Source: Metallyticus violacea (taxonomy: Eukaryota; Arthropoda; Insecta; Mantodea; Metallyticidae). From it: a stretch of 64,000 nucleotides of DNA. A program made the translations under genes and the position numbers. The number at the start of each line of letters is the position of its first letter. Position 1 is the first letter of the stretch. The notes beneath the pieces were generated by a model, which had not been told where the DNA came from, ran no database searches, and was given only the letters and a program-made list of their open reading frames with translations. The stretch spans positions 119,900,869 through 119,964,868 of the forward strand of contig CM060843.1 in the NCBI GenBank assembly GCA_030762175.1, given 5' to 3'. Of the stretch, positions 44,086-56,041 are shown piece by piece.

Positions 44086-44444
44086 AGGATGCAATGTTCT
44101 TGAGGGGAATGAAAGGCCACCAGCTATAGAACTATATATCTGTCATTCTTAAAGAACAGAAATCTTTAAGGATTAGGCATATGAACTAAATATTTTGTTG
44201 GTTCAATACAATACTCATCAGTTATAAACACTTAGAAGGCAATAAGGTACATGCTTTTTCTCTACCTATCGTGGCACTTATTTTTTTAGTTAATTGTTAA
44301 AAATTGACTTTGAGTGAGAAAAATTTTGTTGCCTTTATTTAGCTATAAATACCAAATAGTATGAATGTCCAGTTCTGCAGATTCAGGTTGACATTGAACA
44401 ACATTCAGATTAAAAGAATATAGTCAACACGTGATATATATGTC

Positions 44445-44450
44445 AATAAA
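44445..44450 (+). promoter_or_regulatory. Poly(A) signal of MEA1
   Basis: AATAAA, 360 bases after the stop codon, in AT-rich DNA. It sets the 3' end of the transcript at about 44465. Confidence 0.6.
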
Positions 44451-44879
44451 TATTTTTAATTAAGTTTGTTTTATGTCATAATGGAGATTTTGTTCTGCTG
44501 TGAAGCTCCCTTTAATCAATTATTGTTCTTAGTTATAGAATGTTTTGTTGTGTAATTGTACACATTTTATCCATTCTTTTGCATAAATGCCCCCTATTAC
44601 CTATTCCCTTCATACATAATGTATATATTTGCCTCCACTATTTAATCACTCTTCTAAATTCACGTGTTCCTATAGCTGCTGTTCTACCAAAATTTTCATG
44701 AGCCCTTATTTTCTTTTCTTCATTTTTCTGCAGATCAAACACTTTCCTATGACGGCTATTCATAAAGTTACTTCCATTTTGTTTTAAGAAAAGCATCAGT
44801 GAATTAACACAATTTCCTTTACAATAGTTTGAAGCTAAAAGCTTTGCTGTATTTTTTCCACATAATTTCTAGCTACTTT

Positions 44880-45030
44880 CAGACATTTGTAATAGTATAC
44901 AACTGAGTCAGTATTAGGTGACACTAAAACTTCACTAACTGATTAATTCTTCAGAACATGTTTCAAGAGCATTCGCTCTCATCTTCAGCTGGGGACTGAC
45001 TAACTCAGTTGTATATGTAACAACATCACT
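44880..45030 (-). mobile_element. Solo Penelope-like element end
   Basis: Outer inverted blocks (ATACAACTGAGT at 44900, ACTCAGTTGTAT at 45001) enclose the best hammerhead-like motif of the window and an AGTTAGTGAAGTTTTAGTG tail block. No coding part remains. Confidence 0.6.
44951..44991 (-). ncRNA. Hammerhead-ribozyme-like motif, best preserved
   Basis: Minus strand: stem I CAG/CTG, box CTGAAGA (44982-44988) fully canonical, one extra T, stem II GAGAGC/GCTCTT with loop GAAT (five Watson-Crick pairs and one G-U), GAA, stem III ACATGT, then T at the cleavage position before CTG. All core bases of a type I hammerhead are there. The three-base-pair stem III suggests cleavage as a dimer, or very weak activity as a monomer. 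Confidence 0.65.
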
Positions 45031-45077
45031 GTTGAAAATTTTTTAAAAATTGTAAATCTTTAAAAAAGTTTTCATAT

Positions 45078-45556
45078 GGAACTAACACAGTGAAGCTCAT
45101 GTGAATCGAATCTGTTGTCTTAACACTCTTCATGCTTCACTAACCTTAAAATTATACGGAACCAGTTTCAAAGATATGTTATCTCCATCTTCGGCCATGG
45201 ACGACTGGTGTGAACGGTTGTTGTTGTGTAGTATCAGAAGCAATGTTCCGCTCTGGTGAAACTTTTATGAACTTAAAATTTATATTTTCTTCTTTCGGAA
45301 TGTCAAAATTCATCAAATGATCCTTATGTTTGTAGATGTAAATCTTTTCCTAAATATCCAATTCTACTGGTCCCTGTACAGCTCTCAATAATTCAACTTT
45401 TTTCTTTATATCATGATTTTCGGTCCAAAAGTGATATGCCACCGCTGATTTTTCTATTTGTTTGTATTTTAAATTCCTCATATGTTCTTTAAGACGTATC
45501 ACCACATTCCTCTTGGTTTTTCCTATGTAGATCTTGTCACATTCAGCACATGAATG
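45078..45556 (-). mobile_element. Penelope-like element 3' part
   Basis: Minus strand: SCAECDKIYIGKTKRNVVIR, then LKEHMRNLKYKQIEKSAVAY and HFWTENHDIKKK, with a stop near 45350 before EKIYIYKHKDHLMNFDIP. The nuclease domain keeps YIG, Arg and His but lost the GIY box at the truncation point. Ends in a hammerhead-like motif. Sequence closest to the copy at 11.2 kb. Confidence 0.8.
45154..45198 (-). ncRNA. Hammerhead-ribozyme-like motif in PLE end
   Basis: Minus strand: stem I ATGG/CCGT, box CCGAAGA (one change from CTGAAGA), one extra T, stem II GGAGATA/TATCTTT with loop ACA, GAA, ACTGGT, T at the cleavage position. Both stems differ in sequence from the copies at 30 and 45.0 kb but remain paired. 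Confidence 0.6.
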
Positions 45557-46315
45557 CTGAATAGAATACAAACAAATAATAAAGACAGCTATAATCAATG
45601 GTTTAAACAAAGACACAGTGATAAAAATTATCAATGAATCTAAAAGACAAAAAGGATAAGGTAAGTCTCCACACTGAAAAACGCAAAAGAAAAATACAAA
45701 TTCAAAAGTTTCACCTACCATCCAATTTACCACAACAAGTTCAAGAAAATCTTCAAAGAGCATGGGATAATGTTAGCCCCAAAGAACAGATACAACATCA
45801 AGAATTTATTAGGTTGCACAGTAAAAGACTCCATTCCAACAGAACAGAAATCAGGAATTTACGAAATAAAATGTGCAGATTGTGAACAGAGCTACATAGG
45901 CAAAACAAAAAGAAATTTGGAAATTCGGAGGAAAGAACATTTTAGGAATATTCTGTTTAAATGGGTGGATAAATCAGCAGTAGCAGCTCAGTTTTGGACC
46001 AAAAACCATGAAATAAAGCCGGGAATTAAACTGGTGAAACATCTTAATAACCTATTGGAGTTATCCACTTGGTAAAAAATTTTCATATTAAAAAATAGAG
46101 AAAACCTAATGAATTTCGAGTTTTCTCCTATGGATGAGCTCAGCAACTTCCCACTTCAACCAACAGAGGCCACCACAGAAACATCCGTTTGTCCAGCCAT
46201 AGTTTTCAGTAACAGTGGTTCAGTGAGCAACTAAAGATGGGAGAGATTCTCCAGAAACGCAATCTTACTTTTGTGTAAGTGAATGGAGTTTAGTGTAAAA
46301 AATGAATACCTAAGT
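45557..46315 (+). mobile_element. Penelope-like element, RT end and complete GIY-YIG domain
   Basis: Starts in the RT C-terminus (REYKQIIKTAIINGLNKDTV), shifts frame near 45660, then stays open to 46072: FTYHPIYHNKFKKIFKEHG, LAPKNRYNIKNLLGCTVKDS, GIYEIKCADCEQSYIGKTKR near 45860, EIRRKEHFRNI and SAVAAQFWTKNHEI. A stop at 46073 cuts off the tail IFILKNRENLMNFEFSPMDE. The nuclease keeps GIY, YIG, Arg, His and the CADC motif. A hammerhead-like motif and the TTAGTGTAAAAAATGAATACC block follow. Confidence 0.8.
46225..46265 (+). ncRNA. Hammerhead-like motif, decayed
   Basis: Box CTAAAGA (46231), one T, stem II GGGAGA/TCTCCA, GAAAC at 46254, then ACGCAATC where a palindrome would be expected. Confidence 0.4.
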
Positions 46316-48246
46316 TTAGGCCTCATATTATTAACCAAACAAGAGAAAGAGTTTCTGATGATATACCTTTCCATGGTCAAAACAACTAAATGAGGTGAAT
46401 CTAAACCGGTATTTTAAGCAGAACTATATTATGTGAGAAGTTGTACATGAAGTTTTTTCTGATATGCTTTATCTTTGTCATATCTCTCTTGATTGTCCAA
46501 CAAGAGAGTCAGTATATTAGCACTCTGTCATGGTATCTTTTTCATTGCAAAATTTTGGTTTTGGAAATGTTTTCTATGTTCATCAGACCCTAGTTATACA
46601 ATTTCTGGATAGAAGTCTAACGGGGAGTCTAAAAAGTGAATTTTTTATAACTTAGTATGGCTTCTGAAAATCACTCATTATATCAGTAGTTTTCTGATTT
46701 CTCTTTTCCAAAAAAGCATGAAAAAATATGATTGACTGCTAGGTTGCTTTTTCTTGTGGATTTAACAGCTTTTCTAACTTCATCATTTATTTGTGACCCT
46801 ATAAATATTCATTCTTTGAATCCCACATCACTGATTTTGGGAAATTTAGTGTAATTGCTATCCCTTGCTGTTTACAAAATGATTAATAATTCCCAGTTTG
46901 ATGTGGGAAGTAAATGCACTTTTTCCAAGATTAACAAATGGAATATTTGAAATATTTTTCTGTCCAAAGGAATAAGAGATTTATATTGTTGGGTGAAATT
47001 TCCTGTTCTTGCTGTCTAATTACACAAGAAATAACATTTTGTTTAGCCCATTTACAAATTAAGTACTAAAGCAGTCACTTTTAGATACTGACGAATTTTT
47101 CAGCCATATATTTTATATTAGGGTTTCTCTATTAGTGATTACATTCTTTAGTACAGCTCATTTATACTAACAACATGGAATAAAGGAGCTCATTGCCATT
47201 ATGCATAAAAATAACCTTCAAACTAACTTTTAATGAGGCTGTGAACAACCACCATCCACTTAGCTGATGCTGATGTCCTTCAATCTTCATAATAGAACAT
47301 AATGTTACTAAACAATACACATTATTGAAATAAAACTGAAAGAACATAACTTCAACCTTGCAAAAGGCATATAACCCAGTACTTCATTGTCTACAGCTCT
47401 CAGAAAACTGACTACCTATGTATCTTAGCTAAAACAGACAACAGCAATTCCCCCAGCATTTAACCATAAGGACAGCTAAAAAACCACTAAGCTTCCAGAA
47501 TCCAGCCCAACCTGACCATGTGAGCAATTGGAATGCTCTTGCCTCTCATTGACCAGGGCATTGACCCTGCACTCCCTTCCACAGTATAAAAAAAAACATT
47601 GTTTTCTACCATTGCACCAGTTCTAGGATGGTCAAAAGATTGAGTTTTATTAGCATGACATGACTGATACCTGTGAAGCGATGCTTAATAACACTTAATT
47701 ATCTTTAGAGAAAGTCTTTAAAACCTTGATTGTAATTACTAATTACAATAACTAGATAGCCTAGTATCTTTGTAAAGCAAATTCCATCCTTTCAGCCTAG
47801 AACTTATAATTTGGACTGTGTTTTGGAAAAGTTCAAATCCTATTTTACTTTGCATATTAACAATTAATATAATATTGTCACAAAATTCTCTATTTTTTTC
47901 AAACTAAGCCTATAATTTTTAATAATGTGCAGTCATTAATGTAAAAGGCATCCCTCCAGATTGAAAATTTGCTGTCTAATGGAAGTTTTTTTATCCATGT
48001 TCCATTAACCCTGTAAAGGTGTTAGTATTTTAAAATGGTGCAAACATCTCAGCATAAGCTTTCTACCTTTTTTTGATTTTTTCATTAATACCTTGTTCTG
48101 ATAATTCTCTAGAATAACATGCAACTAGCTTTTGCTTATCTTTACATAAATTTTATGAGCATTGCATATTCTGTCTTCCTATTATGGAACAAAATATAAA
48201 ATGACTTGAAGTTATCCTAACACACACACTGGTCAACATGGTTTGC
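46316..48246. other. No recognisable feature
   Basis: CpG-poor, AT-rich DNA between PLE copies and a SINE-B. No gene or known repeat recognised. Confidence 0.4.
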
Positions 48247-48440
48247 TAAAACTGGGGTTAGTAAGGTACAGACTCATAAATGGGAGATCAGTGGTTTAGA
48301 TCTTGCCAGGACCATACTTTCTAAATGAGGTTTTTTTTTCAGATTTTCCTCAGTCCTTATTATTAGCAAATTCTGGGGAGGTATCCTAAATTAAGATCTG
48401 GAATGCTTCCTTCCCAAAATTTATTTCCCAAATTATCATC
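48247..48440 (+). mobile_element. SINE-B copy, partial
   Basis: Worn head (GTGGTTTAGATCTTGCCAGG), TGAGGTTTTTTTTTCAG and GGGGAGGTATCCTAAA blocks; the last third is absent. Confidence 0.6.
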
Positions 48441-48465
48441 TATTTTATATGATAATTTGTGAAAG

Positions 48466-48500
<35 letters not shown>

Positions 48501-48737
48501 GTAACAAATTAACAGTAATTATAAAAGCAGAAAAGGATAAAACACTAAGAGAAAGCCACACTTATAATCGCTATATTTGTCGAAATATAGCGATTACAAG
48601 GTGACTTTCTCTTAGTCGAAATTTGTCGAAATATAGCGATTACAAGTGTGACTTTCTCTTAGTGTTTTATCCTTTTCTGCTTTTATACTTACTGTTAATT
48701 TGTTACATTGTTAATAGTGTTACTTTATTTTTCTTTT

Positions 48738-48781
<44 letters not shown>
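48466..48781. mobile_element. Foldback element between two (TA)n tracts
   Basis: Arms 48499-48578 and 48626-48709 are nearly perfect reverse complements of about 80 bases. The spacer repeats part of the arm once more (CGAAATATAGCGATTACAAG and GACTTTCTCTTAGTCG). (TA)n tracts of 30-40 bases stand on both sides, as though a hairpin element had inserted in a TA microsatellite. No coding capacity. Confidence 0.7.
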
Positions 48782-48783
<2 letters not shown>

Positions 48784-50785
48784 TAATTGAGTGTTTACCT
48801 GTAATAGAGATTTCAGCAAAATGCACACTTTTCTATAAAGCTTTGTATTAGTAAAAATTGTACCAAAATACATTATTTACATGACAGTAACACAAGCAAA
48901 TATGTACCCTACATACTGTACTGCAGTTATATAGCTTTTTTGTGCCATAAATATTGTAATCCAAGAGTACAGTTATACTACACTGTAAAAAGATCTATAA
49001 AAAAACATATTTACAGGAAGACCAGAAGTTAATTTGCCTGTATTTGAATGAAAAAAGGTTATCTTCAAATTTGTACATAAAGAATACATAAAATTTAAAA
49101 ATTTTCAGCAAATATATTAGGATGTATAGTTTAGAAAATAAAATAACTAAGGTACATGTGCAGTTGGCTCAAAGAATGCTCTAACCCCACTTATGGAGAG
49201 AGTGAGAACCTGAAGACAGAGACCAAACTCTCTCCCCCAATATCCCAATCTGTACTGTATATTGGTTTTTTCAATTTAACCTAACATCACAAACTACCCT
49301 AGGAGTTGCTTTGACCTATCCAGACCCCTTAGACCTAACATCAAGACTTTTCCTGTATACATATTTGCACAACTTTGCATCATTTTTCAAAGTTATCAAA
49401 GGTTATAATTTTTGTTTTAGCAATGTTCCATTATAATTTAAAATTCTATCTCTGTATAACAAAGTTGTCCAATTTAAATGGTTTGATAAACCACAGAACA
49501 ATATCTACTTCTCTGGCAACAACCTCACTGAATGTTGGTGGCATTACTACTTCACTCCCATCATCGTAATCACCTTCACCATCACTATCCTCATCTTCAT
49601 CTTTCTACTACATTTGAGAGAAAGAGTTTTTCTTTTTGCCAACATAATCTTTAAGAAAGCTAACTCTACTGAACAATGTGTTGAGAAAAGTAAAGCTATG
49701 CTGATAATTCATGCTACACACTACTACAGATCACTAAACTGATGATCTTATAACACTGAAGTGCAAACAAAGCCAGCATATATGGAAGCAAAGCGGCATT
49801 GTTTGAGCAGTGGAACATGATGTCTTTGGCTCTGCTGTCCACAACCTTTGCTATTTGAGAACATTTATGTTTGTGACACCCATGCTCAGCTAAGGCTGGA
49901 TATATACAGCTGGTAACATTTTCTTGTGTTAAATGCAGGTTTTGCACTAGGCCATATTCATTAAATTGAATATGAAATTTCATTGTTCTTATGGAATAAT
50001 TTCATGCCTGGATATTTCTGCATTAAATGCAGGTTCATGCTAAATCGAGGTCAAGCAAAATTGTTGTTATACTACATATATATATATATATTATAATATG
50101 ATAACTTTTCTCCTTTTGATGCATATTTTAAAATCCAAGCCCAAAAGTTTGAAGACTAAAAATATTCTCTCTACCTTTCATAGTTTTGTTTCATCCCAGC
50201 ATACAAAATTTCCAATGTAAACCCAGAATTTCCAACAAGAAATCCATTAACCTGATGATCACTTACATTCCTGAAAGTAAGTGCTAAATTTTATTTTGCA
50301 AAAATGCCATGAACTTTTTTCATTCTTTCATCTTTCATTGATTTTTCTATATTTATATCTCAGCTTAAATTAAAAAAAACACACTCAACTTTTAAAGGAA
50401 AATTTACCACAAGCTATCTCCATCCCAATTGTTGCCTCAAACCCATGTCAGCACCCTAAATGTATAAAATGTGTGCTAATTACCCTATGTTAGTTGTTCC
50501 ACATACTCAATTTAGCCACAATAATTGAGACTGCTAACTCTATCTCCATAGAAATTTGCATATATATTATCTTATTGATATTGCAAAGCAAATCATTTCA
50601 CATTAGTTTAACATATACTGTTGTTTACCTAAATGTGCACCGTCATAGGCATTCTGTAGATACAAGTCTCTCTACCTGTTGCCCAACATACCTTGACCCA
50701 TTGTAAGGGTGATATATTTAATTTAATATTGATGCATTAATGATTCATGTTCCTAAACATTACTTTAGAGATAGAGATAGCTTCT
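48782..50785. other. Mostly unassigned AT-rich DNA
   Basis: No clear element. A minus-strand frame at 49500-49605 is described separately. Confidence 0.35.
49450..49608 (-). mobile_element. Possible transposase C-terminal tail (pogo/Tigger-like?)
   Basis: Open minus-strand stretch without ATG: KDEDEDSDGEGDYDDGSEVV, then MPPTFSEVVAREVDIVLWFI and KPFKLDNFVIQR. An acidic run followed by PTxSEAxxAxxxxxxF is typical of Tigger/jerky-type proteins. No other part of such a gene could be read nearby. Confidence 0.25.
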
Positions 50786-50899
50786 TCTTATTCTTCTTCT
50801 TCTTGTTCTTCTTCTGCTCCTCCTTCTTCTCCTCCTCCTTCTCTTCCTCCTCTTCCTCCTCCTCCTCCTCCTCCTCCTCCTCCTCCTCTTCTTCTTCTT

Positions 50900-50930
<31 letters not shown>
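50786..50930. repeat. Polypyrimidine (TTC/TCC)n tract
   Basis: About 145 bases of almost pure pyrimidine on the plus strand, passing from TTC through CTCCTC to TTC repeats. Mirror-like purine-pyrimidine DNA of this length can form triplex. The poly-Ser and poly-Leu frames over it are artefacts. Confidence 0.9.
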
Positions 50931-51410
50931 AATCAGGCACTCACACTACCAGGTTTAAATCTTACATGTTAATATCCATATTTACTTACTAATTACATTT
51001 TAAATTTTCTTTTCATGTTTTATAACATTTATTTTGATTTTTGTTCCCGCATTTTTTTTCTTCCTTGTGGCTTGTTTTGGTAGTTTCCACACTGCATCAC
51101 CCTTTGTGATTCAATATTTATTTTTACCACCTCAACTTGCCTTCTGCCTTTGAAAAAGAATGCAGAATGCAAGCTGTTTGAAATATTGCTATATTTGGGA
51201 AATTGTTTGTTTTATTTATTTCTGCTTCTGTTATTATTTTTAGCTATATTATCCTTTTTAAGTTATTTTTATTTTTACTGTGTGTGCACATATGTATAGT
51301 GAACTAGAATGTTCAGTGTTTAAGTAAAGAAAAACACTTAAATACTGAACCCTATAGCTCAAAACTCCTAGAGGTTATTTTATTTCATATTTATTTATTT
51401 ATTTCATATA

Positions 51411-51419
51411 TATATATAT

Positions 51420-51462
<43 letters not shown>
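51411..51462. repeat. (TA)n microsatellite with a CA patch
   Basis: TA repeats interrupted by ACACACA. Confidence 0.9.
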
Positions 51463-51463
<1 letters not shown>

Positions 51464-51639
51464 GGTCATCTAATTCTCAGAAAACCAATGCAGCGACTGG
51501 AGCCCATGAGTACAAAGCAATATTAGAGAAAATAGATCCATTACCACATTTGAAAATTTAAACCAAGAAATTTTACAAAAATCTTTTCAAAGGTACAACT
51601 TCAATAGCTAAGTACATTTCTTTGGAATTCACTAAAAAA

Positions 51640-52195
51640 AATCACAATCAGACCATATTGTTGATCCACATTCAATAATTTTCTCTGACATGGTACGTGG
51701 TTATGTATGTTCACAAAACAATAGATTCTGGAGCACAGAAAGCTCATGAGTAATTCACGAAATTCTTCTGTATGATAAAAGATTGGTGCACAGTGTGTCG
51801 TAATAGCAAATCGAGTAATATAATAGGACCTATATTTTTTGAAGATACTGTAAATTCTGAAAGGTATTGTACTCATAAACTCGCATATTTTATGAACAAA
51901 TAACTGACCATGAGAGACAATATACCTATTTTCAACAAGATTCAGCCACTACCCATAATGCCCGTGATTTGTTGGAGGCTATAAGGGAAGTTTTTGAAGA
52001 AGAATTATTTCTAAAGAGTTATGGCCCGCATGTTCCCCAGATCTTTCGACGTGCTATTATTATTTTTGGGTATTAAAAAAAAAATAAGAAGTCTATAGTC
52101 TATAGAAATAACCACACTCTGTAGATGAACGGAATTCACATTGAGCATCAAAGGTTAGTGAAATAAATGATTGTGTGTATGCCACAGATTAATAA
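51640..52195 (+). mobile_element. Tc1/mariner-superfamily transposase relic
   Basis: Plus-strand frames read MVRGYVCSQNNRFWSTES near 51690, NIIGPIFFEDTVNSERY near 51810, QYTYFQQDSATTHNARDLLE near 51920 (catalytic QQDxAxxH box) and YRNNHTL near 52105. The Pro-rich third catalytic box is lost around 52030-52060. This belongs to a transposase family widespread in arthropods. Confidence 0.7.
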
Positions 52196-52726
52196 AAGTT
52201 TATGAGTAGAATACTCCGGAAATTATGGATCTAGAATGTTGCCGTTTACTTCGCTCTCCACCGGCTTCCTTCCGTCTTCTTTCACGGATCAAGCTTGACG
52301 TAAACTCTCTGCAGGTGACATATGCGCTCAAAAGCACTATCATATTGTCAGCTTCTTGTGTATATATGTCTCATGTAAATAAGATCTTCTTCCTTGCCTC
52401 ACCCGTACATGAACACTGAACCTGTCTTGATTACTGTGAACCACTTGGGCTTTCGGATTTTCTTCCGCGTTCACATGTATGTTGTGCAAGTTCACGATAC
52501 TATCTCGAAACCTTATGGTACGAATTCATGAAGCCTGTAAAATGTTTTGCAAACAACCACAAGTCTGTGACCATGTGCGCCAACCTCTGGACTGCCGATG
52601 TACACCCATCGCTATAAGCGAAACATTGTCATATATGGGCGTTCCACACGGCCCAAACCATGCATTCTGGTAATGAGCTTTCTCTTGTAAAATAACCAGT
52701 TTGCTTCCCATACAACATCTAAACGT

Positions 52727-52732
<6 letters not shown>

Positions 52733-52779
<47 letters not shown>
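52733..52779. repeat. (TA)n microsatellite
   Basis: About 23 TA units. Confidence 0.95.
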
Positions 52780-52781
<2 letters not shown>

Positions 52782-55005
52782 GTATAATCATTCTGTATAT
52801 ACCGAGTGAGTTTTCTCATCCTGCTGATTGGGAAGTTGTACAATCTCGGCGTTTTACTGACTTTCCCGTAAACATTGTCTCTTGCGTCTTATCGATTACG
52901 GCCTAATTGACTGCTATATGCTTTTCGGCATGTTCTGACTTATGCAGGCTGGGCTTTAGCGGGGAAGATCCACCTAACTCCAGGTTTCTCTCAGTTTTTT
53001 ATATGAAACTTCCGGTTTCGAGTTCATCGTAGACACCATTAGGAGACTGGCGCTAAAAGCATACATGCTCTACGCCAGATATCCCAATCGGCTCATACGC
53101 GCCCTTGAGGATTATAACTCAATGCGCCACCGCAAATATATGGCCTCAGCCCCGGCCAACGGAGGTGATTGGTCGAGGATGACTGTGGGGAGCACAAGGT
53201 GGTTTTGGTACAAAATTTTCGATCAAACGTGCTTAAATTACTGATCATGCTCATGCAAACAAGTAAACCTATGTGTGTTGGCAAAGTAAGTGCCATGGGT
53301 AGCACTTACATCCGATTCCGCACCATCAGCCTTCCGACCCATTGCAACTGAGACGTCAGCAGACTCCAAGAAACGAGGGAAATAAATAGGAGCTCCCCAA
53401 CAGTCGGTCCTGAAAACAGTGGACAGTGGGTTCAAGCTTTGGCTCATTTGGCTCATTTCCTTTCTTTTCTGGCACGGAATAGAGAAACAATGCTTATTCA
53501 GTGACATTGATTAATGTAAAACTTCTAATTATATAAATTTCAATGAAATCACTAATTAGCCTAACACTTGACCCCCAGATTTCTACTTTTCAAAAATTTA
53601 AGGCCTTGCTTTTCCAAGTTACCGTAACAAAACACCAAAGACCTCTTTTGTCGACCTAACACAATTCAGATGTTAGTTACATTTACATATTTATGTCAAC
53701 ATTATTTATTACAACACATAAAATATTATGATTGGGTTTAGACAAGTATACATTATAATTATATAGGGGTAAATCGGAGGAATTGTTTCAAGCTTTTACA
53801 GTGAAATGCATCTGGCGTGATTTGGAAGACCACAAAATGTCCAACAAAATTCGTACGTTTATATGACATCTAGAAAGATATATCGCAAAAATAAAACTAG
53901 GACAATTCTAACGAGACACCTATATTACTAGCTTTATATAAATTGAAAGATTTTCTGACTTTCCTGTGTCATCTAGCACATATATGCATTGTATGATTTA
54001 TAAAAAGCAGTATACATTGTTGTGAAAATACCGCACGCGCCTAACTACATAGAATGTAAACTCGCTCAAGAATTAAACATTCCTTCCACTCCGCATGTGA
54101 TTTTTCCCCCCTACCCCTTGGGCAAATGTCTCTGGAAGAAATACTGGTGTTAAGTTTCAAATTATCATTAATTCTGGTCCATATTCAGAAATTTTCGGAG
54201 TATACATTTGAAAACGTTTTAAATTAGACTCCGTTCGTGAAGTCCTGGGTTCTATTACAGGTCACAGGTCATATATTTTTACTTTCAGAGCTTTTCCTTT
54301 TCCTCTGAATGTGAATGCCAAATAGCTTTAAGACGCCATCATTAATTCATTTCATTCGTTACAGTAGATTTAGGTACCCATAAGAATTCCCCTGGTTTAC
54401 TATAACCACACCATCTTCACCATTGTTTCCACTGGGATAAAACTTAGACACATCCATGGCAGTCCCGGCCTCAGAAGTCCGCTACAATATCGCTATACTA
54501 AGCGGGATGCCCACAAGTTCAGAGATAAAGCACTGGCAATGAAAAAAAAAAGTTTCAACTCTCTCTCTCGTTCCTACACGTTTAAACAGAATTGCGTATT
54601 AATACACCGGCTTCCCAAATGCTCTGATTGGTATTGTGAAAAACCCTTATATGATGGTAAAAAACTTTGGTCAAAGTTGAAATTAGCACACCAAACTACA
54701 TAAAAATCGGTTCGAAAATATCAATCAAAATTCAGTTACTGCAATTTTATGGTTATGCGTAATTTGTTTACTGATTTATCCACAGCTTCCTTGCAAATTA
54801 ACATATTATAGTTGAGCAAATTTCAGTCACACGCTTATGATGAAGCGGAACGGTTGAAATATTTATGCCAGCCAAGGGTCATTGTACAATTTCATTGTGA
54901 AAATGTACTAACAGTGTAGCCAACGGGAAAACCTCGTTCGCGAGCTTGCAAACCAGCGCCATGCATGTTAGTTGGTACTCATTTTCCAATAATGACCTCG
55001 ACTAG
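52780..55005. other. CpG-richer flank without recognised gene
   Basis: From about 52 kb on, CpG becomes clearly more frequent than within MEA1. No ORF with a known domain. Confidence 0.35.
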
Positions 55006-55170
55006 ATTAATTTTGTTTACTCTTTAACATCTCAGCTCATTAAGTTCAATTCCAACCACGGCGCGAAACGGCCGATACATTTTGCTCGGAGGCCTCTTCT
55101 TTCAGGCTTGAGGTTCTTTTACGTGCCATAAAGTTACGCCTTTACTTCCCTCCCTAAGAAGAATAAGGCG
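55006..55170 (-). mobile_element. SINE-A 3' fragment
   Basis: Tail and body only (TCTTTAACATCTCAGCTCAT, GAGGCCTCTTCTTTCAGGCT); truncated before the tRNA-like head. Confidence 0.7.
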
Positions 55171-55981
55171 GTACCAGGTGACTGAACTTCGTATGTCATG
55201 GAATATTTTATGGTTACAATTTTCACAAAACAATCAATTCTTTATTTTATCCATTGTTGGCTTTATTCGTATCTTCTTTGCTTCTCCTTCTTGTGTTTCC
55301 ACTTTCACTCCGCCACTTCTCTGTTCTTGTCCCCTCTTATTCTTTACTTCTTTTTCTGCTTCTTCTCTTCCTTGGTTTTGTTCTTCTTTCTTCCACTTAG
55401 CTTTTTTTTTTTTTACCTTATCTTTGATTTTTTTTTAAATCATTTCCTCATTTACTTTCCTGGTTTGTTCCTCTTCTAGCACCCTTTTTGTTCTACTGCA
55501 TCTTCTCACGTTCATCTATAGAACAATTCTCTCTGCACGACGAAGACATTACCTTGGACCGTCGTATAGTTTGCTTCAAAGCCAACTTCTTTGGCGTGAA
55601 TTACTGTAAACCGCAGAATTAAATTATGTTTCCGGTATATGCGCTAAGTATATCTTTGACGCTTAAACATTTGCATGCTTTTCTTGTTTTCTTTCGCCGT
55701 TTTGTAGGAGCTATTCAAATTAACTTTTGTACGCTTAGCGTTTAAAATATATTTTTGTTATAAAATAAATAGTATTACACATGTTATGGTGTTTATAAAT
55801 TATTAACTCTCATTCCATTGCTGTATTTACGTATACAAAATTATTCTGAATATTTTGAACTTTTATGAATAATTCATTAACGTTTAAATTTACAAACTAA
55901 AGGTGTAGTGTGTAGTGTTCAAATGTAGAAAAATTATTTTCTGAATTTTGAATTGTTAAACATACTTTTGACCTCCAAATT
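55171..55981. other. T/C-rich and AT-rich DNA
   Basis: Two overlapping 90-codon frames at 55178-55479 are low-complexity pyrimidine artefacts. Nothing else seen. Confidence 0.4.
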
Positions 55982-55983
55982 AA

Positions 55984-56041
<58 letters not shown>
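55982..56041. repeat. (TTA)n microsatellite
   Basis: About 19 TTA units, followed by TTC. Confidence 0.95.

Noticed and set aside
45350..45763. A single 137-codon minus-strand gene
   Set aside because: It joins the GIY-YIG end of one PLE to the antisense of a neighbouring PLE; the N-terminal 80 residues are a shadow.
45770..46075. Free-standing homing endonuclease (GIY-YIG)
   Set aside because: RT sequence upstream and the Cys motif, C-terminal tail and hammerhead downstream show it is the nuclease of a Penelope-like element.
50740..50992. Ser-rich and Leu/Pro-rich frames
   Set aside because: Translation of a polypyrimidine tract; no domain.
52526..53507. Minus-strand frames of 70-105 codons around 52.5-53.5 kb
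   Set aside because: One runs through a (TA)n repeat; the others overlap each other on both strands and show no domain.
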